This document shows, piece after piece, positions 1-6,151 of a stretch of DNA of 7,096 bases. This DNA is from M0108 sp964523415 (GTDB lineage: Bacteria; Pseudomonadota; Gammaproteobacteria; Chromatiales; Chromatiaceae), in NCBI GenBank assembly GCA_964523415.1, contig CAZFZB010000135.1, positions 1 to 7,096 of the forward strand, written 5' to 3'. The notes below the pieces were generated by a model. The model saw nothing but the letters and a program-made list of their open reading frames with translations, ran no database searches and was not told the origin of the DNA. A program made the translations under genes and the position numbers. Position 1 is the stretch's first letter; each line of letters starts with the position of its first letter.

Positions 1-379
1 AGGCGCACTCGGTCAGACAGGTCGCGCCGATCTTCCAACTGCTGGCGGCAGGCCTCGCCGAGGTCCCAGAGTTGCGCTACATCAAGGTCTTCCCTGAACG
101 GATCGCGACATCCAACGTTCTGTCCCAGAACGGTAAGAAGAATCCCGTGGTGGTCATCGGTGCCAAGGGCCTCGTGGCGGTCGAGCTGCTGATCGACACG
201 GCAACGCAGGTCGTTCAGTTTTACGCGATCACCTCTACCGTGAAGGGCTGCGGGCGAAAGATCGTCGCGGCTGTAGTAACGTCACGCCCGAGGACTGGCA
301 CCTCGCCGTCCCCTTCGACTGGAGCGGCGGTTTCTGGGTCAGGATGGCGCAGGACTACCCGCGGCTCGTGGTGTTTTGA
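1..379 (+). pseudogene. 3' end of an unrecognised gene, broken by a -1 frameshift
   Basis: The reading frame is open from base 3 (A-H-S-V-R-Q-V-A-P-I-F...) and looks like a real protein up to about base 246, including K-N-P-V-V-V-I-G-A-K-G and V-V-Q-F-Y-A-I-T-S-T-V-K-G. After that, this frame turns into Arg/Ser/Thr/Gly-rich nonsense. The frame that starts at 248 instead gives a convincing C-terminus rich in Trp and Phe (L-R-A-K-D-R-R-G..., P-E-D-W-H-L-A-V-P-F-D-W-S-G-G-F-W-V) and stops at TGA 377-379. The two parts join cleanly if one base is missing near 247, after AAGGG. The 5' end lies outside the window. I do not recognise the family. No signal peptide or membrane segment is visible in this part. 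A sequencing error would give the same picture. That the two frames belong together is an inference from protein-like composition. Confidence 0.55.
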
Positions 380-456
380 AGGCTGTCGCGCTGAGCTCTG
401 CCATGATCCCTGGTGCCCGGCCGCACCTGGACCGTGGCGGCTCGGCTCATAGGCAC

Positions 457-723
457 TTAGCCACAACATGCACCGTCGCGGCCGGCATCGCCATACCGGA
501 AGCCGCCGGCCCCGGTATAGACGATGCGCAACGAGGTCGCGTGCGACCCGTACGCCGAGCACCGCAGCCGCATCCGCAACTCCTGGACGGTAGTGCCGGC
601 TGGAATCCGGGTCTGGTCGAGTCGTGCCTGGTGGCCGCAGTAGTCGTAGAAGGCCAGTATGGTCAAGTTCTCCGTGGGGAAATCGTCGAGGCTGTTGTGC
701 GGAGCGTCCATGCTGGACAGCAT
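457..723 (-). CDS. Small degenerate zinc-ribbon-like hypothetical protein
   Basis: An 88-residue ORF whose composition looks more like a real protein than any other frame here. The layout recalls short zinc-binding hypothetical proteins in which two Cys pairs flank a variable middle: F-Y-D-Y-C-G-H-Q-A-R-L-D, then V-Q-E-L-R-M-R-L-R-C-S-A-Y-G-S, then S-L-R-I-V-Y-T-G-A-G-G-F-R-Y-G. In that layout each knuckle would be C-x-x-C. Here the first reads Y-D-Y-C and the second C-S-A-Y, so one Cys of each pair is Tyr (TAC codons), which suggests decay or loss of metal binding. The start is ATG at 723; a second in-frame ATG lies at 711. The ribosome binding site is weak. It converges on the broken gene ending at 379 with no clear terminator between them. 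Function unknown. It may be a leftover in a decaying region. Confidence 0.45.
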   Translation of the reverse strand: MLSSMDAPHNSLDDFPTENLTILAFYDYCGHQARLDQTRIPAGTTVQELRMRLRCSAYGSHATSLRIVYTGAGGFRYGDAGRDGACCG

Positions 724-1182
724 AGGTACCCTGGGGCTCAGAATGTGAGCCTGGCCGTCCCACTAGGCGCGTTCCCAGGCAATTGGCCTGAGCATCGCCC
801 TCGACGCTCTCGGTCGGGACCGGACCGCGCAACAGCCGAGCGCTGGGGTCTCACGCAAACCGTCGGCGCACCGGCATGTGGCTGATTGGTCTTGGGGGCG
901 AACACCTCCGGTCATCCACCAGCCGCCGCCGCTGCCGCGGTGCCGGACGACCATCCAACGGCAGGTCTCGGCCACTAGGTGGAGTTCCACATAATGGCCG
1001 TTGATAGGGGTTGGGAAGGACTCGCGTCCTCCCTGCCCTCCGAACTCGGTAGTTTCCTCATCGGGATTGGCTCGCCAGAGCAAGAGCCTCGTGTAAGGTG
1101 AAAGGCCTTTGTTTAGCGAAGAAGGCATTGGGCCAGCGCCGTTGATCGCGTGCCGTCCGAGCAAAGCCAGGACGCTTCTCCC
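724..1182. other. Stretch without a convincing gene
   Basis: I see no supportable gene here. The minus strand is open across most of it (from 1221 down to 763), but beyond the transposase-like start near 1221-1183 the composition is Arg/Gly/Ser-rich. One piece read on the minus strand around 1000-900 (V-E-L-H-L-V-A-E-T-C-R-W-M-V-V-R-H) looks mildly protein-like and could be a fossil fragment. No RNA gene, array or long repeat is evident. The stretch is best read as eroded accessory DNA next to an insertion sequence remnant. Confidence 0.4.
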
Positions 1183-1419
1183 ACTTAGGCGTCGGCCGGT
1201 ACGAATCAGTCGGGCGGCCAATTACATCAACTCCTGAATGACGGTGCGCAGGCGTCGGCGCTTAGCCTTGTGACGCACGGGGGCGTCGGGACCGAGCAAG
1301 GCGCTCAGGCCAATCCAGCGCAGGTTGTTGTAGGCAAGTTGGGCGCAGGCCAGCACCAAGGCATTGGTGGCGAACTTGCCGGACGGCAAGCGCTCAATGT
1401 CCAGATCGGTCTTGAACTC
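1183..1419 (-). mobile_element. IS1380-family transposase remnant (C-terminal part, in-frame stop)
   Basis: Reading the minus strand from 1419 gives E-F-K-T-D-L-D-I-E-R-L-P-S-G-K-F-A-T-N-A-L-V-L-A, then L-A-Y-N-N-L-R, then L-L-G-P-D-A-P-V-R-H-K-A-K-R-R-R-L-R-T-V-I-Q-E-L-M. I recognise this as the C-terminal segment of IS1380-family DDE transposases. A TAA at 1224-1222 then interrupts the frame. The same frame continues as L-A-A-R-L-I-R-T-G-R-R-L-S to about 1183, which matches how these proteins normally go on after Q-E-L-M-Y. The TAA is therefore probably a nonsense change from a Tyr codon. Upstream of 1419 the similarity stops, and the frame soon meets TGA (1446-1444). The N-terminus and catalytic core are absent, so the element cannot move by itself. 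Terminal repeats were not identified. The family call is from memory of conserved motifs. Confidence 0.75.
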
Positions 1420-1441
1420 AGAGCTCGAAAAGCCGGAAGCC

Positions 1442-1457
1442 TGTCATATTCCCAACA
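1442..1457 (+). promoter_or_regulatory. NifA upstream activator site
   Basis: The sequence is TGT, ten bases, ACA, an exact match to the NifA consensus TGT-N10-ACA. It also has the favoured T at the eighth position (TGT-CATA-T-TCCCA-ACA). Its centre lies about 97 bases upstream of the expected start of transcription near 1547, within the usual distance for NifA enhancers. The match alone would be weak, because short sites occur by chance. Its position relative to the IHF and sigma-54 elements is what makes it convincing. Confidence 0.8.
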
Positions 1458-1501
1458 ATCCGTCGTGGCCTGCCCCCGCCGCCTGGATCAGAAGGGCTTT
1501 A

Positions 1502-1514
1502 AATCAATTACTTG
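1502..1514 (+). promoter_or_regulatory. IHF binding site between NifA site and promoter
   Basis: AATCAATTACTTG matches the IHF consensus WATCAANNNNTTR at every fixed position. It lies between the NifA site (ends 1457) and the -24 element (starts 1521), where IHF normally bends DNA so that NifA can touch the sigma-54 polymerase. Confidence 0.7.
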
Positions 1515-1553
1515 GCATCATGGCTCTGAAATTGCATGGCAGGCAGTGCCAAG
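1511..1553. repeat. Inverted repeat CTTGGCA/TGCCAAG flanking the sigma-54 promoter
   Basis: CTTGGCA at 1511-1517 is the exact reverse complement of TGCCAAG at 1547-1553. A nested pair, TGGCA (1537-1541) and TGCCA (1547-1551), could form a small hairpin right at the expected transcription start. This could be an operator for an extra regulator or chance symmetry; the sequence does not decide. Confidence 0.4.
1521..1536 (+). promoter_or_regulatory. Sigma-54 (-24/-12) promoter of the SIR2-like gene
   Basis: TGGCTCTGAAATTGCA matches TGGCAC-N5-TTGCA with one mismatch (T for A), keeping the essential GG and GC twelve bases apart. Transcription should begin near 1547. That rules out in-frame upstream starts such as ATG 1520, which would lie inside the promoter, and supports ATG 1604. 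Confidence 0.8.
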
Positions 1554-1603
1554 CCTCCCCGCTCGGGAACCGAGGCAAACGGCCCCAAAGCAACAGGTGC
1601 ATC

Positions 1604-2440
1604 ATGGTGTCAGATAGACTTCGCGAGTTGGCCGAACGGGTACGACAAGGCAAACTGGTTCCCTACCTCGGCCCCGGTGCCCTATCGGAGGTGATTGACC
1701 CCAAGACCAGCGAGCCGATCCCGGCGGACAGCGACAGCTTGATCCTGGCCATGAACCAAGGCCGCCCCATGGCCCAACGGTTGATGTGGGAGTTCCCTCG
1801 TGCGGCGATGGACGTAGAGCTCAAGCGCGGACGCGGGGCGGTGACGCGCTTCCTGGATACGACCTATGGGTCCAGGTCATGGACCCGGGCCCCACTCCAC
1901 GACTGGTTGGCGGCGCAGCGGCCGCACTATGTGGTGGACATCAACCGCGACACCCAGCTCCAGGACTCCTACGCCCAAACCCAGCACACCCTGGTCCGCG
2001 GCATCTCCCGGATCGGGGGCACGGATTTCCGCTTCCGTATTCACGCCTATGACGGCGCGACCTATCGCGAAGTGGACCAAGGCGAGGTGGACCCAGCCCT
2101 GCCAACCCTGTTCAAACCCATGGGCAGTCCGAGACCAGACGCGACCTATATCGCTTCCGACGCGGACTACGTTGACTACCTCACCGAACTGATGGGCGGA
2201 TTTGCTATCCCCAGTTTTCTCAAGGAGTATCGGAAAGGCCGCCAATACTTGCTGCTCGGACTACGGCTGACCCGTGACACGGAGCGCATGGTTCTTTCGG
2301 ATATCGTCTATGCGGCGGGTTCACCCACAGGCTTCGCCCTGATCCCTGAGCCGACCAACAAGGAGCTGCGCTACTGCGACGGCAAGGGCATCGAGGTCAT
2401 CGAGGCGGATATCCCTGACCTCTTGAAGGCAGTGAGCTAG
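1604..2440 (+). CDS. SIR2-like domain protein under nif-type control
   Basis: A 278-residue protein with the layout of SIR2-like (SIR2_2-type) NAD-binding Rossmann domains. In order: K-L-V-P-Y-L-G-P-G-A-L (17-27), in the place of the G-x-G-x-S nucleotide loop; H-Y-V-V-D-I-N-R-D-T-Q (108-118), in the place of the T-T-N-x-D motif; L-F-K-P-M-G-S (169-175), where the family usually has K-x-H-G; Y-I-A-S-D-A-D-Y-V-D-Y-L (182-193); and Y-L-L-L-G-L-R-L-T-R-D (215-225), like the closing G-x-S-x-x-D segment. The Asn is kept (N114), but the His position reads Met, so normal deacylase or NAD-cleaving chemistry is doubtful. No signal peptide or membrane segment is seen, so it is probably cytoplasmic. The start at 1604 has AGGTG four bases upstream and follows the sigma-54 promoter. 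Upstream it has a NifA and an IHF site, so expression during nitrogen fixation is likely. The next gene, modE, is 191 bases away with its own operator. The family call is from motifs; the function is unknown. Confidence 0.75.
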   Translation: MVSDRLRELAERVRQGKLVPYLGPGALSEVIDPKTSEPIPADSDSLILAMNQGRPMAQRLMWEFPRAAMDVELKRGRGAVTRFLDTTYGSRSWTRAPLHDWLAAQRPHYVVDINRDTQLQDSYAQTQHTLVRGISRIGGTDFRFRIHAYDGATYREVDQGEVDPALPTLFKPMGSPRPDATYIASDADYVDYLTELMGGFAIPSFLKEYRKGRQYLLLGLRLTRDTERMVLSDIVYAAGSPTGFALIPEPTNKELRYCDGKGIEVIEADIPDLLKAVS

Positions 2441-2605
2441 AGCGGGCTCCCGTGCTGGTGGCCAGAGCTGCCCCGATCTCGCGATGAACTGACAGCGAGG
2501 CGCGGCAAGCGGGTGCTGGGGCCGGTTGTCCGTGCCCCGCACGTACCACACTGCCGGTCGATGGCCTAAATCTTGCTTGATCATGTAATGCCCGCCTTCT
2601 GGCTC

Positions 2606-2633
2606 ATCGTTATGTAGTAGAGGTTACATCGAT
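2606..2633. promoter_or_regulatory. Candidate ModE operator overlapping the modE start
   Basis: An imperfect palindrome with outer arms ATCG (2606-2609) and CGAT (2630-2633), exact reverse complements, and inner halves TTATGTA and TTACAT. It resembles the known ModE box, in which ATCGnTATATA and its complement face each other across about six bases. The site covers the ATG of modE and its likely ribosome binding site (AGAGG, 2619-2623). Bound ModE-molybdate could therefore repress its own operon by blocking RNA polymerase. I found no strong -35/-10 pair upstream. Confidence 0.6.
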
Positions 2634-3423
2634 GCCGACAAAATCACCGGATATGCCTGTAACGTCCCTCACAAAGGCGCGCAAGGTGGACCGGGTCGCC
2701 CTGCTCGAACGGGTCTCCCAATTGGGGTCCATCACGGCGGCGGCCAAGGCCATTGGTGTTTCCTACAAAGGTGCCTGGGAGGCCATCGAGGCCCTGAACA
2801 ACCTGTCGGATCGTCCGGTGGTGGCGCGCACCGTTGGAGGTAGCGGTGGCGGCGGGACACGGCTGACGCTGCATGGCGAGCAGGTGCTCGCCCTGATGCG
2901 GGACATGGAAGGGGAATTTCAGGATTTTCTGGCGGCCATGGGTGGAGGGCGTTCCGACCGTTTCTGTCAGTATTTTCAACACGTGCGGAGATGGAATATG
3001 AAAACCAGTGCGCGCAACCAGTTCCTCGGTACCGTCGCCAAGGTGACCCGTGGAGCGGTCAACAGCGAGGTCATCCTCGACATCGGGGGTGGCGACAGCC
3101 TTGTCGCCATCATTACTAATGAAAGTGTGGACAGCCTGGGACTGGCGTCAAGGGTGGAAGCCTATGCGCTGGTGAAGGCACCCTGGGTCATCGTCACTAC
3201 TGACGAGGGCATGAAGACCAGTGCCCGTAATCGTCTGTGCGGAATAGTCTCACGCTGTGTCGAGGGCGCCGTCAACGGAGAGGTCGTCATCGACTTGCCT
3301 GGGGGCAAATCGGTGGCCGCCATCGTCACCAATGAGAGCATTCAGAGCCTTGCTCTCAAGGAGGGCGTGCGCGCCTGCGCCCTGATCAAGGCTTCTCACA
3401 TCATTCTTGCTGTCAATGCTTAA
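2632..3423 (+). CDS. modE: ModE, molybdate-responsive transcriptional regulator
   Basis: This 263-residue protein is a full-length ModE. Residues about 18-90 form the winged helix-turn-helix DNA-binding domain (L-G-S-I-T-A-A-A-K-A-I-G-V-S-Y-K-G-A-W at 31-49, with the Gly-rich turn G-G-S-G-G-G-G-T-R-L-T at 69-79). Two Mop/TOBE domains that bind molybdate follow, at about 123-190 and 194-260. Each begins M-K-T-S-A-R-N (123-129 and 194-200) and contains a T-N-E-S segment and K-A. ModE dimers bind molybdate and then repress molybdate uptake genes, and in some bacteria activate molybdoenzyme genes. It is the first gene of modEABC; its stop is 17 bases before the ATG of modA. A palindrome over its own start codon suggests autoregulation. 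I see no damage to the gene. Confidence 0.95.
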   Translation: MPTKSPDMPVTSLTKARKVDRVALLERVSQLGSITAAAKAIGVSYKGAWEAIEALNNLSDRPVVARTVGGSGGGGTRLTLHGEQVLALMRDMEGEFQDFLAAMGGGRSDRFCQYFQHVRRWNMKTSARNQFLGTVAKVTRGAVNSEVILDIGGGDSLVAIITNESVDSLGLASRVEAYALVKAPWVIVTTDEGMKTSARNRLCGIVSRCVEGAVNGEVVIDLPGGKSVAAIVTNESIQSLALKEGVRACALIKASHIILAVNA

Positions 3424-3439
3424 GCAAGATGGTCTGAAC

Positions 3440-4195
3440 ATGAAACTGCAAACGCTTGTTACCGCAATGGCCTGGTCCGTTTTGGCGTTGGCTGCCCCAG
3501 CAATAGCCGATCAGGTGCAGGTCGCCGTGGCCGCCAATTTCACCGCCCCAGCCAAGCTCATCGCCGAGGCTTTCAAGCAGGAGACTGGCCACGACGCCCT
3601 GCTGGCCTTTGGGTCGACAGGAAAACTCTATGCGCAGATCAAGAATGGCGCGCCCTTCGATCTCTTGCTTGCTGCGGATGACAAAACGCCAGAGAAGCTC
3701 GTTGAGGAGGGTCTGGCTGCGCCCGACAGCCGTTTCACCTACGCCTTGGGCAAACTGGTGCTGTGGTCCGCCTCCCCTGGGGTCGTGGACGACCAAGGTG
3801 CCGTGCTGCGCCAAGGCGGTTTCCAGCATCTATCCATTGCCAATCCCAAGCTGGCGCCGTATGGCGCTGCTGCCGTTGCAGTGTTGGCGGATCTCAAGCA
3901 GACGGATGCGCTGGAGCCCAAGCTTGTGGAAGCGGAGAACATCGCCCAGGCCTACCAGTTCGTTGCATCGGGCAATGCGCAGCTTGGTTTCGTAGCCCTG
4001 TCCCAGGTGATGCAGGATGGCAAGATCACCAAGGGGTCGGCCTGGATCGTTCCGGAGTCTCTGTATCCGCCGATCCGGCAGGATGCGGTGCTGCTGGATA
4101 AGGGCAAGGGCAACCCTGCGGCCATCGCCTGGCTGGATTACCTCAAGGGCGACCGTGCGAGGGAAATCATCCATTCCTACGGTTATGGGTTCTGA
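3440..4195 (+). CDS. modA: ModA, periplasmic molybdate-binding protein
   Basis: A 251-residue substrate-binding protein of the molybdate ABC transporter. Residues 1-23 form a signal peptide: a Lys near the start, the hydrophobic run T-L-V-T-A-M-A-W-S-V-L-A-L-A-A, and a likely cleavage after A-I-A, before D24. The mature protein starts with the typical V-A-V-A-A-N-F-T. Likely oxyanion ligands are N33/T35 in A-A-N-F-T, S59 in F-G-S-T-G-K-L, and Y141 in L-A-P-Y-G-A; these are assigned by analogy with known ModA structures. An upstream ATG at 3407 would overlap modE and add twelve residues before the signal peptide, so 3440 is preferred. The ribosome binding site is weak, suggesting translation coupled to modE just upstream. 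modB follows after 12 bases. Confidence 0.95.
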   Translation: MKLQTLVTAMAWSVLALAAPAIADQVQVAVAANFTAPAKLIAEAFKQETGHDALLAFGSTGKLYAQIKNGAPFDLLLAADDKTPEKLVEEGLAAPDSRFTYALGKLVLWSASPGVVDDQGAVLRQGGFQHLSIANPKLAPYGAAAVAVLADLKQTDALEPKLVEAENIAQAYQFVASGNAQLGFVALSQVMQDGKITKGSAWIVPESLYPPIRQDAVLLDKGKGNPAAIAWLDYLKGDRAREIIHSYGYGF

Positions 4196-4207
4196 TTAGG
4201 TCCGGCC

Positions 4208-4885
4208 ATGTTCAGCCCTGCCGACCTCGCAGCCATTTGGCTCACCCTGCGTCTGGCCACGTTGACGACCCTGATTCTGCTGCTGATCGGGACTCCCATC
4301 GCCTGGTGGCTGGCGCACACTCGATCCCGGTGGAAGGGCCCGGTGGGCGCCCTGGTAGCTTTGCCCATCGTGCTGCCGCCGACGGTGATCGGCTTCTATC
4401 TGCTGCTGTTGATGGGGCCCAATGGCGCGGTGGGGCAGTTCACCCAGTGGGTAGGCATCGGTTTGTTGCCCTTCACCTTCTCCGGTCTGGTGATTGCTTC
4501 GGTGTTCTACTCCATGCCCTTCGTGGTTCAGCCCATCCAAAACGCCTTCGAGGCCATAGGCGAGCGGCCCATGGAGGTCGCCGCCACCCTTCGCGCGACA
4601 CCGCTGGACGCCTTCTTCGGCGTCGCCCTACCCTTGGCGCGCCCCGGCTTCCTGACGGCCGCCATCCTCGGATTTGCCCACACCGTGGGCGAGTTCGGGG
4701 TGGTGCTTATGATCGGAGGCAACATTCCGGGGGCGACCCGGGTCGTCTCGGTACAGATCTACGATCATGTAGAGGCCATGGAATACGGCCAGGCCCATTG
4801 GCTGGCGGGGGGCATGGTGGTCTTCTCCTTTCTGATCCTGCTGGCCCTCTACACCCTCAACCCCAGCGGGCGAAACCGGCGATGA
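4208..4885 (+). CDS. modB: ModB, molybdate ABC transporter permease
   Basis: A 225-residue inner-membrane permease. Hydrophobic segments are visible at about 8-35, 45-69, 82-106, 146-165 and 199-217, the usual five-helix core of ModB. The cytoplasmic EAA loop that docks to the ATPase is E-V-A-A-T-L-R-A-T-P-L-D-A-F-F-G-V-A-L-P (123-142), and the typical H-T-V-G-E-F-G-V-V-L-M-I-G-G-N-I-P-G follows from about 158. It works with ModA and ModC to bring molybdate into the cytoplasm. Its stop overlaps the start of modC by four bases (ATGA at 4882-4885), a sign of translational coupling. The length is normal for the family. Confidence 0.95.
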   Translation: MFSPADLAAIWLTLRLATLTTLILLLIGTPIAWWLAHTRSRWKGPVGALVALPIVLPPTVIGFYLLLLMGPNGAVGQFTQWVGIGLLPFTFSGLVIASVFYSMPFVVQPIQNAFEAIGERPMEVAATLRATPLDAFFGVALPLARPGFLTAAILGFAHTVGEFGVVLMIGGNIPGATRVVSVQIYDHVEAMEYGQAHWLAGGMVVFSFLILLALYTLNPSGRNRR

Positions 4886-5946
4886 TCGAGGCGCGCTTCA
4901 GGCTGGATCGCCCCGGCTTCACCCTGGACCTGGACCTCAGCCTCCCAAGCCAGGGCATCACCGCCCTGTTCGGCCACTCCGGCTCGGGCAAGACGACGCT
5001 GCTGCGCGCCATTGCCGGGCTGGAACCGATTCCGAGTGGCCACCTGATCGTCGCCGGGGAGGTCTGGCAGGACGGGCGAACCTTCCTGCCAACCCATCGC
5101 CGGCCGATTGGCTATGTCTTCCAAGAAGCGAGCCTATTCGAGCACCTCAGTGTGCGGGCCAACCTGGAATACGGCCTGCGCCGTAGTACCCAGGCCGACC
5201 CAACCGCCTTTAGCCACATCAGCGCGCTTCTGGGCATCGAGGGTCTGCTCAATCGCCACCCGGCGCGGCTTTCCGGAGGCGAGCGCCAGCGCGTCGCCAT
5301 TGCCCGAGCCTTGCTCACCCGACCGCGCATCCTGCTCATGGACGAACCCCTTGCGGCCCTGGACCAGGCCCGCAAAGAGGAGATCCTGCCCTACCTGGAG
5401 CACCTGCACGCCGAGTTGAAGGTTCCGTTGCTCTACGTGAGCCACTCGCCGGACGAGGTAGCGCGCCTCGCTGACCACCTAGTGGTGCTGGAAGCTGGCC
5501 GGGTACTGGGCGCTGGTCCGCTCACCGAGACCTTGGCCCGGCTCGATCTGCCCATCCGCTTGGGCGAAGACGCCGGAGTGGTTCTCGACGCAGTGGTGGC
5601 CGAACACGACACCCAATGGCACCTGGCGCGGGTCGACTTCCCTGGCGGTGGGCTTTGGGTGCGGGACAAGGGCTTACCCCTGGGGGAGCACGTGCGGGTA
5701 CGCATCCTCGCCCGGGATGTGAGTATCGCCCTAGAGCGCATCGGCGGGACCAGCATCCAGAATACCCTGCCGGCGCAGGTCGTTGCTCTAGGCGACGATG
5801 CCCATCCGGCCCTGCGCCTGGTGCGGCTCGATGTCGGTGGTGTACCGCTGCTGGCGCGCCTTACTAGCCGTTCAGCCACGAGTCTGGCACTGGCCCCAGG
5901 ACTGGCGGTTTGGGTACAGATCAAGGCGGTGGCCCTGATCGGCTGA
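4882..5946 (+). CDS. modC: ModC, molybdate ABC transporter ATP-binding protein
   Basis: A 354-residue ATPase that powers molybdate import. Visible motifs are Walker A G-H-S-G-S-G-K-T-T (31-39), the Q-loop Gln (81), signature L-S-G-G-E-R-Q-R-V-A (130-139), Walker B I-L-L-M-D-E-P (150-156), the D-loop A-L-D (159-161) and the switch His (188). The C-terminal third includes a Mop/TOBE domain from about 290 (S-I-Q-N-T-L-P-A-Q-V-V-A-L) to the end, which in ModC proteins can bind oxyanion and slow transport when molybdate is plentiful. The start is ATG 4882, overlapping the modB stop. The same frame is open upstream to 4237, but that part is an out-of-frame reading of modB. It is the last mod gene; no clear terminator is seen after it, so some readthrough towards nifB is possible. 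Confidence 0.95.
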   Translation: MIEARFRLDRPGFTLDLDLSLPSQGITALFGHSGSGKTTLLRAIAGLEPIPSGHLIVAGEVWQDGRTFLPTHRRPIGYVFQEASLFEHLSVRANLEYGLRRSTQADPTAFSHISALLGIEGLLNRHPARLSGGERQRVAIARALLTRPRILLMDEPLAALDQARKEEILPYLEHLHAELKVPLLYVSHSPDEVARLADHLVVLEAGRVLGAGPLTETLARLDLPIRLGEDAGVVLDAVVAEHDTQWHLARVDFPGGGLWVRDKGLPLGEHVRVRILARDVSIALERIGGTSIQNTLPAQVVALGDDAHPALRLVRLDVGGVPLLARLTSRSATSLALAPGLAVWVQIKAVALIG

Positions 5947-5993
5947 GCAACAGTCCGACCGACCGTCAGCATGAGAAAGCGATGCCCTAAGCC

Positions 5994-6009
5994 TGTCTCC
6001 ATCCCCACA
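5994..6009 (+). promoter_or_regulatory. NifA upstream activator site 1 of nifB
   Basis: An exact TGT-N10-ACA (TGT-CTCCATCCCC-ACA), about 130 bases upstream of the expected nifB transcription start. It lies 33 bases, about three helical turns, from the second site, so both face the same side of the DNA. Confidence 0.75.
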
Positions 6010-6026
6010 ACCGCAGCTCAGGTTCC

Positions 6027-6042
6027 TGTCGCGATCTCGACA
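6027..6042 (+). promoter_or_regulatory. NifA upstream activator site 2 of nifB
   Basis: A second exact TGT-N10-ACA (TGT-CGCGATCTCG-ACA), about 97 bases upstream of the expected start. That is nearly the same distance as the single NifA site has at the SIR2-like gene. Confidence 0.75.
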
Positions 6043-6062
6043 AAGCGCCTTTGCACCCTACG

Positions 6063-6075
6063 TTATAAATTGATA
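6063..6075 (-). promoter_or_regulatory. Candidate IHF site of the nifB promoter
   Basis: Read on the minus strand, TATCAATTTATAA matches WATCAANNNNTTR with one mismatch. It sits in a locally AT-rich stretch between the NifA sites and the -24 element, the expected place for IHF bending. Confidence 0.55.
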
Positions 6076-6105
6076 AAACAATAGCTTAGAGCCATAACCC
6101 GAGAT

Positions 6106-6121
6106 CGGCACGGGCCTTGCT
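6106..6121 (+). promoter_or_regulatory. Sigma-54 (-24/-12) promoter of nifB
   Basis: CGGCACGGGCCTTGCT matches TGGCAC-N5-TTGCT at every position except the first. The GG and GC pairs are twelve bases apart. Transcription should start near 6132, leaving a leader of about 57 bases before the nifB ATG. Confidence 0.85.
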
Positions 6122-6151
6122 TCGTTACATCCAGAGACGACTTGAATCTAC

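Noticed and set aside
221..832. 203-codon frame on the minus strand
   Set aside because: Its composition is Arg/Pro-rich and it overlaps both the broken gene ending at 379 and the more protein-like 457-723 frame.
1364..1603. Upstream extension of the SIR2-like gene to 358 residues
   Set aside because: It would run through the transposase remnant, the NifA and IHF sites and the sigma-54 promoter. The added residues do not look like a protein, and ATG 1604 has a ribosome binding site.
1270..1617. Plus-strand frame of 115 codons
   Set aside because: It is antisense to the transposase remnant and crosses the nif-type promoter.
2321..2584. Minus-strand frame covering the end of the SIR2-like gene and the gap before modE
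   Set aside because: Most of it is antisense to the SIR2-like gene. The rest shows no motif I recognise and no ribosome binding site.
3407..3439. Earlier modA start overlapping modE
   Set aside because: The added twelve residues come before a normal signal peptide that begins at ATG 3440.
4237..4881. Open frame upstream of and in frame with modC, giving an apparent 569-residue protein
   Set aside because: This part is modB read out of frame. The modB protein is clearly real and modC has its own ATG overlapping the modB stop.
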